From a virus: a DNA stretch of 64,000 nucleotides. The notes under the pieces were generated by a model. It made no database searches. It was not told the origin of the DNA and saw nothing but the letters and a program-made list of their open reading frames with translations. The position numbers and the translations under genes are program-made. Positions 44,520-51,178 of the stretch are shown here, in pieces; position 1 is the first letter of the stretch, and every line of letters starts with the position of its first letter. The DNA is taken from IMG/VR virus record IMGVR_UViG_3300015261_000001, positions 62,001 to 126,000 of that record. One strand, written 5' to 3'.

Positions 44520-44885
44520 TTAAAAGGAAAAGGTGAATAACAAATGGTTGTTATTTCGACCCATGGCTTTGACTTCAACCTGCGCGCTGGTCGGAATACC
44601 AAGTGTTACACCCGTCAGAGTTTCTTCCAAACAAGGAATAACTCCAAAGCGTGTTCTCACAATTCCCATCTCAGAAATGTTGTTGTAACCCAAGCTGCTC
44701 AAGCACGCAATAACGTCGGAACGATCTACGCGCTGTTTAAGCAACTCTTTCTCCGCACCAATGGCACGGTATAGGGTGTATTGTTTAAGATCGATAGAGA
44801 AGCTCGTCGACACCTTGTAGCTCCTATTTTGCGGTATTGGGTAGACATAAGAATGTAGGACGGGTAAAAATTCAGTGAAAAACAT
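44520..44885 (-). CDS. Hypothetical protein
   Basis: 121 residues, beta-rich with aromatic residues at both ends (M-F-F-T-E-F, L-L-F-T-F-S-F), AGGG before the ATG. First gene after the PhuZ terminator. Unknown function; the aromatic C-terminal strand is typical of virion assembly proteins but proves nothing. Confidence 0.55.
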   Translation of the reverse strand: MFFTEFLPVLHSYVYPIPQNRSYKVSTSFSIDLKQYTLYRAIGAEKELLKQRVDRSDVIACLSSLGYNNISEMGIVRTRFGVIPCLEETLTGVTLGIPTSAQVEVKAMGRNNNHLLFTFSF

Positions 44886-44892
44886 AATAAAC

Positions 44893-44924
44893 CCTAAGGT
44901 AGGAGCGCTAGCTCCTACCTTAGG
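44893..44924. terminator. Hairpin terminator after PhuZ
   Basis: CCTAAGGTAGGAGC, loop GCTA-like centre, and perfect complement, 20 bases after the PhuZ stop. Confidence 0.8.
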
Positions 44925-44943
44925 TATCTATCAGGGAATTGCT

Positions 44944-45930
44944 TTACAACACCATGCCCAGGCTGTTCGAGCCAGTGCTGACGTCTTTCTGCTTGGTGTA
45001 GTCGACAGCCACTTTGGACTTGGCTTCATCGACGCCTTCGATTTCTTCTTGCAACGCGGCCAGAGCGTCGCCGTGGTCCAGAACGATGTGCAGCTGGGTC
45101 ATCTCTTTCGGCAGGTTGACATCTTTACCGAACACGCCGGTGGTGCGATACATCGAACCGACGAACATCGGGATGATTTCGTTGCTGGTACGGAACAGGC
45201 TGGCTACTGCGACCGGAGGCTTGCCTTCGAAGTCAGAAGAAGTCTTCTGGTCGAAGAACTGGATACGGCTCAGCGCTGGCGGAACCTTGCCGCGAGCGGA
45301 GTAGTTGAAGATACGCTTGATATCTTCGTAGTCCATTTCGGTGTTGCTGGCGTCGAACAGGATGCTCAGCAGGTTCAGGCCGCCGACGATTTCTTCGTTG
45401 ACTTCGCCGCGGGTTTTGTCGACGGTGTTCTCGTACGGGATGTAGCACATTGGAGCGCCGAGCTGGCTTTCCGCAGTTTGGTTGGCGAACGAGGTCAGGC
45501 CGCCGACGGAGTTTTCTTTCTCGATGACCGAGGTATGATCGGAAACCAAGCACAGTACTGCAACGTGGCCAGCTTGGATCAGCAGACGAGCAACCAGTAC
45601 AGCGAGCATGCTGCCGGTACCGCCAGCGGTGTTCGAGATGATGACGTTGTAGCGACCGGCTTTGTGTTTCTTGATCACGGCTTCAACGAAAGGGATGGCC
45701 TTTTCGAAGTTGACCGATTTGTCCTTACCGCTACCCAGCGCACCTTCGATGCGTTCAACAACGAACTGGTCGGCGCTGCCGTTTTTGTCGCTGGAATCCA
45801 GACCGATGAAGCGGGCGTTTTTGTTGCCCAGGGTTTTGGCGCCTTTCTTCAATTCGAGAGACAGGTTGATCCCGGTACCGCCACAAGCCCAGTAAGTGAT
45901 GTCGGAAAAGTTTTCGGTGGTCTTAGACAT
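44944..45930 (-). CDS. phuZ: PhuZ-type phage tubulin
   Basis: 328 residues. G-G-T-G at 17-20 forms an N-terminal phosphate-loop motif and N-T-A-G-G-T-G-S-M-L (100-109) is the tubulin/FtsZ signature T4 loop. Length matches phiKZ-like PhuZ, which makes bipolar filaments that centre the phage nucleus and carry capsids. A GTP-binding core plus C-terminal domain is expected; the last about 20 residues are Lys/Ser/Gly rich with no acidic cluster as strong as that described for other PhuZ tails. An early-type promoter lies 66 bases upstream and a terminator behind it. Single-gene unit by order, gp39-like. Confidence 0.85.
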   Translation of the reverse strand: MSKTTENFSDITYWACGGTGINLSLELKKGAKTLGNKNARFIGLDSSDKNGSADQFVVERIEGALGSGKDKSVNFEKAIPFVEAVIKKHKAGRYNVIISNTAGGTGSMLAVLVARLLIQAGHVAVLCLVSDHTSVIEKENSVGGLTSFANQTAESQLGAPMCYIPYENTVDKTRGEVNEEIVGGLNLLSILFDASNTEMDYEDIKRIFNYSARGKVPPALSRIQFFDQKTSSDFEGKPPVAVASLFRTSNEIIPMFVGSMYRTTGVFGKDVNLPKEMTQLHIVLDHGDALAALQEEIEGVDEAKSKVAVDYTKQKDVSTGSNSLGMVL

Positions 45931-45995
45931 GAACGAGACTCTCTATATGAGTACATGAAATTGGAGCAAAGCTAAATACTGTTCGCTTTACTAAT

Positions 45996-46020
45996 CAAAT
46001 AATTTAGGTCTGAAATATTC
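45996..46020 (-). promoter_or_regulatory. Candidate early promoter of PhuZ
   Basis: Minus strand contains ATATTTCAGACCTAAATTATT, aligned with the other early-type sites; one A replaces T in TATATT. Confidence 0.5.
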
Positions 46021-46226
46021 CAGTCCAGTTTTGTCTCCGGCATAAAAATAAACCCCAGCAGACCCGAACGAAGGGGGTGAGCCTGCCAGGGCATCTCAAG
46101 TGAGATAAATTGCCTGTAAGGAGAACATCACCGCCAAACCACCTGAGAACCATGGCCAGGTCAACAAAGCGGTACTGACGGTATAAGATATCCTCTTCGG
46201 GTGAAAAATAAAAACGCGAAATAGAA

Positions 46227-46262
46227 CCTTACCCCAGCAACCCGAAGGAAGCTGGGGTAAGG
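46227..46262. terminator. Hairpin terminator of HslV-like operon
   Basis: CCTTACCCCAGC and GCTGGGGTAAGG, 12-bp stem with 12-base loop; on the minus strand a T-rich stretch follows some 15-25 bases later. Confidence 0.7.
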
Positions 46263-46427
46263 GTGGGGGAATTTGTAGGCAACTTCCTCGTAGGAAAGAC
46301 AGAGATAACCTAAACCGAAGAAGGTGTGAGCGGTGCTCCCCCTAACCTACTCACGAAACACAACCACAAAACGGGCGTAAACCGAAACTGCTGCGACACA
46401 ATCCACGAGGTTCACATACAATGAACA

Positions 46428-47090
46428 CTAGAGGAACTCCGCATACTCTTCGTTCTGCAACAACTCACGCAGATCGTTAAGTTGAGTACGGATTTCTTCA
46501 TCGCTGCTAACGGCCGTGTTGAGGATGTCGCGCATGTCGGAGATAAGGTTGGACAAAGTAGCGGTGACAGGTTCGTCCTCGCGCCAATGCACTACCTTAC
46601 CTTTCCATGCCTCCCAGACCTGTACACGACCACCGGTATGCGAGTCGTATTTGATCGCAGCCTTTACCGCATCTTCCGCTGGTTTGCCAATTGACATAAC
46701 AGCGTCGGCCAATACCGCACCGCTACCGATGGCATATGGACCGGTAACAATGAAGATGTTGGTGTTGGTTGCATGCTCACCGCTCTTGTAATCCCAGCAG
46801 AGCACTTCTCCGTTCTTACCGACCGCCAGCAATTGAAAGCTGGCATCGAGGTCATCCATAACCGTATCGACAGTAACACCCTTGGCCAATTCCTGCTTGA
46901 TGCGCTGTGCCAAGAGCGTATCGCCGCACAAACCAAAGGCTGCAATTTCCACGTTGTTGATGTACCACGTTACATCAGGGTGAGCGATAAAGAGTCGTCG
47001 CGATGCTTCTTGGCGACTTTTCTCATCTTCTTCATCCGATGAATGTGAATCACTTGCCAGGTTCTTGCCGTCCCACGCTACAGTTGACAT
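46428..47090 (-). CDS. HslV/proteasome-beta-fold protein, probably inactive paralogue
   Basis: 220 residues. It aligns along its length with the next protein: D-S at the Asp17 position, R-R-L-F, W-x-I-N-x-V, A-F-G-L-C-G, A-I-G-S-G-A and K-A-A-I-K-Y-D-S-H-T-G-G. After Met removal the first residue is Ser rather than Thr, and the Lys33 position is Arg in R-R-L-F, so the classic catalytic set is broken. An acidic insertion (S-D-E-E-D-E) follows the N-terminal strand. It could be a non-catalytic partner of the 47109-47792 protein, as inactive beta subunits are in proteasomes. GGGGG precedes the ATG, 18 bases after the neighbour. Confidence 0.65.
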   Translation of the reverse strand: MSTVAWDGKNLASDSHSSDEEDEKSRQEASRRLFIAHPDVTWYINNVEIAAFGLCGDTLLAQRIKQELAKGVTVDTVMDDLDASFQLLAVGKNGEVLCWDYKSGEHATNTNIFIVTGPYAIGSGAVLADAVMSIGKPAEDAVKAAIKYDSHTGGRVQVWEAWKGKVVHWREDEPVTATLSNLISDMRDILNTAVSSDEEIRTQLNDLRELLQNEEYAEFL

Positions 47091-47108
47091 GAGAAGTACC
47101 CCCGAGGG

Positions 47109-47792
47109 TTAGTGGGTGAGTTGTGGGGCTTTCTCCGACTCTTCCTCAGCTGGTGGGGAAGGGAGCGGATGCATGTCCCGGGTGATGTCTTTGATCAAGC
47201 TGGTCAATTGCTCGATGGACATATCGCCCACCTTGCTACCAACTTCCTTGATGTTGACTTCTGGAGGCGCTGGGCGGGTGCTCAGCACTTCTGGAATAGG
47301 TGGCAGATTGAAGATCTGCAAATCACCACCACAGCTGATGTCCAGCTTGATGGCAGCCTTAACGCCTGCTTGAGCGCGACCTTTCTTGCCGATCTCCATT
47401 TGGGAGTAAGCATAAGGCGCGCCGCTACCTACAGCCACCGGCGGATCCATTGGGATACACACTACGTCCTGCTTGCCAGTACGAGCAGGGTGACCGCTGA
47501 TGACGTAGCAGGAGCCGTTCTCCAGAACACACAGAGCATCGAAGCTCAGATCGATTTCAGGTTGCAGTACCGAACGGTAGGTAATGCCCTTTTGCAGCAT
47601 CTCCCGAACGTAAGGAATCGCAGTAGCGCCACCAGCAAACCCGTAAGCCAGTACCTTTACCCCGTTGATTTCCCAGTACTCGTCTTCTTTGGGTGTAAAC
47701 AGTTTCTGGCCACCAGCAGGCAACTTCATATCAGCCATGGTCATTTGGCTGTCGGTTACCAATTCTTGGCCATCATAAGCAACTACAGTCAT
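47109..47792 (-). CDS. HslV/20S proteasome beta-like Ntn-hydrolase
   Basis: 227 residues. Met is followed at once by Thr, giving an N-terminal Thr1 after Met removal; D13 (T-D-S-Q) and K29 (Q-K-L-F) match Asp17 and Lys33 of HslV and proteasome beta subunits. G-F-A-G-G, A-V-G-S-G-A-P-Y-A (the HslV AIGSGGPYA) and a C-terminal D-I-S-C-G-G-D-L-Q-I-F (HslV DICIYTN) complete the match. After the fold about 55 residues form a charged tail. HslV needs the HslU ATPase, and none is visible here, so the partner may be host HslU or none. AAGGAG precedes the ATG; an early-type promoter is at 47871-47890. Confidence 0.75.
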   Translation of the reverse strand: MTVVAYDGQELVTDSQMTMADMKLPAGGQKLFTPKEDEYWEINGVKVLAYGFAGGATAIPYVREMLQKGITYRSVLQPEIDLSFDALCVLENGSCYVISGHPARTGKQDVVCIPMDPPVAVGSGAPYAYSQMEIGKKGRAQAGVKAAIKLDISCGGDLQIFNLPPIPEVLSTRPAPPEVNIKEVGSKVGDMSIEQLTSLIKDITRDMHPLPSPPAEEESEKAPQLTH

Positions 47793-47870
47793 CGTTATTC
47801 TCCTTCGTTCTATTCAAAAGGTACGCGTACAGCAAAAATCGGTATACCATATCGCTATTAGTATCAAACT

Positions 47871-47890
47871 AATGATGTAGGTTTCAAATT
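47871..47890 (-). promoter_or_regulatory. Candidate early promoter of HslV-like operon
   Basis: Minus strand AATTTGAAACCTACATCATT aligns with the AATTTxxAACCTATATTAT group, two C substitutions in the core. Confidence 0.45.
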
Positions 47891-48212
47891 CCCTGAGTGC
47901 ATAATAAACCCTACCCATTCCTTTTCAGGGAATGAGTGTTTTAAGGTTTGTATTTATAATAACTATATTTCTTTAAGTTATTTTTTATTTTGTGCATAGG
48001 CCCTACGGGCCTAGGTAAAGCAAGAACAAGAGCAAAGCAAGTTAACTACGTTAACCAGTCTAATCCTCCCCCAGAGTAATCCTTATTCCGTTCCGTCTCC
48101 CGAAGGGATACTCCACTACATAAGTCTTACTCTTACCCCCTCCTTGAAAAAATCAACAATTGCAGAGGTAAGACATACAATACAAATCAGTTGAAGAAAA
48201 ACCATGCGATGT

Positions 48213-48216
48213 TATG
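48213..48216 (+). promoter_or_regulatory. Candidate late promoter (TATG)
   Basis: GTTATGATCC lies 33 bases before the ATG at 48249, upstream of a four-gene + operon. It shares TATGAT with the site before 14281. Confidence 0.35.
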
Positions 48217-48248
48217 ATCCCTTTAACTAACCATCGGAGCGTGTCTAG

Positions 48249-49094
48249 ATGAACTGTGTGGATTACGCAATCGAGCGAGTGCAGAATAGTGATATCGACG
48301 AATACCTACTGAAGCTTGCTTTTGAAAACCCTAACGCCAACTACCAAGGGAACTGGTACGGTCAAGGGAACCTTACCACCGTAGCTCAAGGTATCCGCGA
48401 ACGAGTGATTCACAAGACTTGCCTGCCAGCCAGTAACTGCAACGGCGGCAAGACTGAGTTGATCGACTTGGGCGGTTCCATGATGCGCGGGTTGGGTAAC
48501 GGTTGTATTGAAGTCAACGTTCCTGAGATCACTACTCGGGGTGCGAAGATCATCAGCGTCACGGAGGTTTATCTCGGCAGCATGCAATCGGCTACCGGGC
48601 AACTCGGTATGGGCGTGAACGAGAACTCCACTTGTGGTGTTGGTTCTCTGAACTCGATGTTGGGCGGCATGATTGACGCGCTGGCTCCAAGTGCTTCGAT
48701 GCAAACCACTTACACCGACGTGCACATGACCGGTAACAACTGTTTCGTGATCTTTGGTATCAACATGGGGACTTACTCCATGACGGCCAAAGTAATCCTG
48801 GAATACGACGAAGGCATGAGTTCGATTCACCCTCGTCACTGGGAGAACTTTGCAGAGTTGGTGGAATGGGCTGTTAAGGCTCACATCTACCGTGTCTGCA
48901 AACGCCCTACTCAAGAAGCAGTGTATCGCTCGGGTGTTCCGCTGGAAGGTATCCGCGATGACATCATGGAGTACCGTGATGCGTGGCAGGGCTACAAAGA
49001 CTACCTGAAGGACACTTGGAGAGCCTGCATGGCTTGGAGCGACAAACAGGCGGTACATGAAGGTATCCGCATGTCGGTGCCGAGGAGAATGTAA
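48249..49094 (+). CDS. Probable virion protein, unknown function
   Basis: 281 residues, Gly/Met/Asn rich, beta-type in the first 190 residues then helical with several Trp and Arg. GGAG nine bases before the ATG. First of a + operon (48249-51122) leading to the TerL convergence; the TATG promoter and context suggest a late structural gene. No recognised motif. Confidence 0.6.
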   Translation: MNCVDYAIERVQNSDIDEYLLKLAFENPNANYQGNWYGQGNLTTVAQGIRERVIHKTCLPASNCNGGKTELIDLGGSMMRGLGNGCIEVNVPEITTRGAKIISVTEVYLGSMQSATGQLGMGVNENSTCGVGSLNSMLGGMIDALAPSASMQTTYTDVHMTGNNCFVIFGINMGTYSMTAKVILEYDEGMSSIHPRHWENFAELVEWAVKAHIYRVCKRPTQEAVYRSGVPLEGIRDDIMEYRDAWQGYKDYLKDTWRACMAWSDKQAVHEGIRMSVPRRM

Positions 49095-50482
49095 TGGGTG
49101 CTTTCCACAACTCCCTCTGGGATGACGGGACGGAAGTCTTCAGTCTCTTTGAGGGACTTGAGTCACACGTCGTATCCTGGAACCCCCTCTACAGCCATTT
49201 ACGCGATGAGGGGCAGGTCGATGGTTTGGAGGCTTTGCTTCCTGGCGTTAACTTCGAATCGAACAACGCTATTCTGGTTGTGTTCGACAAGATGGCGACT
49301 TATCTGGACGTGACCCCGAAATGGGCAGCAGCGCTCCACAAGTACGTGTACAACTTCATCACCCGCAAGGTTGGCATGACCGACCACATGGCTTTCTTCG
49401 GGGCACCGTATCTGGGTCTGGAGAAGATCACCTTTACCACGGCTGACCGTAACCAGTGGTTCAGTGAGATCTTCGACTGCGATGAAGATGAGCTGCGGGA
49501 GAACCTGCACGCGTGCACGGCGATCAAGAAGGAGTGGGCAGTAGTAGGTGATGCGTTCAACATGACCATCCCTTACCTGCTCTACCGGATCAACAAGAGC
49601 AAGCTGGACGAGAAGACCAAGCACCGCGCGATGGTGGACGTTGTGTCCATGTATCACTACAAGTGTTTGACCAGTATCGTCCACAACGACTATCCGTTCA
49701 CTGCTCGGAAAGAAGTCGTGCTGGAAACCTACAACCGCCTGAGTCTGAAATACGACATCAAGCGTTACGGTAGCTGGCGAGCCCTGATCGAAGCACGAGC
49801 CGAATACATCATCAACCCGAAGACAGGTATTCACTTCGAAGCCTTCACGAAAATGGATGACGACAAGAAAATCGTCTACATGGTTGGTGACATTCAGAAC
49901 CGTCTGCGTCGGGCAATCAACGACATCAACAAAGTGTTCCACGATGTGAAGAACAAAACCAACATCGTGAAGGTAGAGGGCGCGCACGTTAACCTCCAAG
50001 ACGAGTTGACCATCAAGTCGGTTTCCAAGGAAGTTAACCAGCACGTCATGTACCTGGACCGAATCCTCACGGAAGAGACATCGTTCTTCAAAGAAGAGCT
50101 GATGGAATATGCGGTTGGCGTCCTAGACGGTGTTCGGATGGACATGCTCACGTATGTTCTGCAAGAATTCCCCAAACGCTACAACAATCCTAAAAAACCC
50201 GAGTACAAGCAATTCGCTGAAACCGTGGTGCTGCACATGTTTGAATACCTGCACACCAATGGTATCAAGAAGAGCAATGTGTACAACGTGCTCATCAAGA
50301 TGCGCGGGGCGTACGGGGCCAGCCGCAGTAACAACGACATGGTTAAGGTGATCCGTGATCTGGGTGACCAGATTGTAATTGAGATCACTGGTCGTAAAAC
50401 ACCACAGTGGGTACTCACCACGCGCACTGCCTTGAGTCTCTTCATGGTACTGCGTGTAATTTCCAAAGACTATTTCGAATAA
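49094..50482 (+). CDS. Probable virion protein, unknown function
   Basis: 462 residues; the ATG shares its A with the upstream TAA (TAATG), so translation is coupled. Helical, evenly charged, with no signal, membrane segment or known motif. Likely a late structural or assembly protein from operon context. Synteny places it near phiKZ gp33-gp35. Confidence 0.6.
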   Translation: MGAFHNSLWDDGTEVFSLFEGLESHVVSWNPLYSHLRDEGQVDGLEALLPGVNFESNNAILVVFDKMATYLDVTPKWAAALHKYVYNFITRKVGMTDHMAFFGAPYLGLEKITFTTADRNQWFSEIFDCDEDELRENLHACTAIKKEWAVVGDAFNMTIPYLLYRINKSKLDEKTKHRAMVDVVSMYHYKCLTSIVHNDYPFTARKEVVLETYNRLSLKYDIKRYGSWRALIEARAEYIINPKTGIHFEAFTKMDDDKKIVYMVGDIQNRLRRAINDINKVFHDVKNKTNIVKVEGAHVNLQDELTIKSVSKEVNQHVMYLDRILTEETSFFKEELMEYAVGVLDGVRMDMLTYVLQEFPKRYNNPKKPEYKQFAETVVLHMFEYLHTNGIKKSNVYNVLIKMRGAYGASRSNNDMVKVIRDLGDQIVIEITGRKTPQWVLTTRTALSLFMVLRVISKDYFE

Positions 50483-50505
50483 CCAACAGTAACAAGGACA
50501 TCTCC

Positions 50506-50817
50506 ATGAGCCAGGGCATTCAAGTTATCAATTTCAACGCGTCGACCATGCACATGCTGGGCAAGACGGAAATGGCGTTTAAGGGTGGGAGCGCCGAAGT
50601 ACTGGTAGTGGCTAAAATGGCCGGTCCTGTAGGCGCGGCAGAAGGTGGTAACAAATCGGTAGAAGAAGTAGGTACTTCTGATGCTCGTTTTTACCTGAGC
50701 CCGATGATCGCGCAGACTGCGTTTGAAGATCTGACCAAGGGCAACAAAATGATGCCGGTATTCGAAGGCCGCACTGCGACCGAGATGCAAGAGCATCTGA
50801 TCAAAAACGCGAAGTAA
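50506..50817 (+). CDS. Small virion-type protein, tandem paralogue A
   Basis: 103 residues from ATG at 50506 with AAGGA upstream; an earlier in-frame start lies inside the previous gene. D-A-R-F, then A-x-x-x-F-E-D-L-T-K-G and G-R-T-A-T-E-M align with D-P-R-F, C-F-T-E-L-T-A-G and G-H-T-Y-D-E-L of the next gene: a diverged duplication. Function unknown. Confidence 0.65.
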   Translation: MSQGIQVINFNASTMHMLGKTEMAFKGGSAEVLVVAKMAGPVGAAEGGNKSVEEVGTSDARFYLSPMIAQTAFEDLTKGNKMMPVFEGRTATEMQEHLIKNAK

Positions 50818-50828
50818 GGAAAGTGAAC

Positions 50829-51122
50829 ATGTCCTTCAGAAAACCAGCGGTTGGTCTGATCAGCATGACTCACTCGATGCTGAACGTGTTCATGGACAGT
50901 GGTAAGGGTCAACTGCCAGCCTTTGTGGTGGTTGAGCGTAACAAGAGCGAAGACGAAGACAAGCAGGACATTGATCTGCATGATCCTCGCTTTCGTTGGT
51001 TTCTTGATGCCAACGTTGCCGGAGAGTGTTTCACCGAGCTGACTGCTGGGCGTCCTCTTCATGCTGGCATCAAAGGTCACACGTATGACGAACTGAAGAA
51101 CTTCGCGTTGGCGGTTGCGTAA
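50829..51122 (+). CDS. Small virion-type protein, tandem paralogue B
   Basis: 97 residues from ATG at 50829 with AAGGA eight bases upstream; a GTG at 50823 is less likely. Shares F-V-V-V-E/L-V-V-A-K, R-F and LT-G segments with the gene before. Ends the + operon at the hairpin 51141-51174. Confidence 0.65.
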   Translation: MSFRKPAVGLISMTHSMLNVFMDSGKGQLPAFVVVERNKSEDEDKQDIDLHDPRFRWFLDANVAGECFTELTAGRPLHAGIKGHTYDELKNFALAVA

Positions 51123-51140
51123 CAAACCAAAACCGGTCAT

Positions 51141-51174
51141 AACCCTCCCAGCCCTTTGCGGGGCTGGGAGGGTT
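51141..51174. terminator. Bidirectional hairpin terminator (CCCTTTGCGGGG family)
   Basis: AACCCTCCCAGCCC, loop TTTGC, and complementary arm, between converging ends 51122 and 51179 (TerL). Confidence 0.85.
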
Positions 51175-51178
51175 AGCC

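Larger units (their letters stand above)
45931..46427. other. 497-base intergenic region with hairpins, no gene seen
   Basis: Lies between the end of the HslV-like pair and the PhuZ start on the same strand. It holds the PhuZ promoter motif (45996-46020), a G/C hairpin at about 46052-46081 (CCCCAGCAGACCCG...GGGGG) and a strong hairpin at 46227-46262. No open frame with an SD was found. A small RNA is possible but unsupported. Confidence 0.5.
47793..48248. other. 456-base intergenic region: promoter, decayed terminator, palindrome
   Basis: Divergent gap. It holds the HslV-like early promoter (47871-47890), a degraded copy of the terminator family (47908-47940: CCTACCCATTCC...GGAATG with a broken outer stem), an AT-rich block at 47945-47995, the palindrome TAGGCCC-TAC-GGGCCTA (47997-48013), and a TATG site at 48213-48216. 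No supported gene was seen. Confidence 0.5.

Noticed and set aside
45931-48248. tRNA genes in the large intergenic gaps
   Set aside because: No GTTCRANNC T-arm with a matching acceptor stem could be found; only simple hairpins are present.
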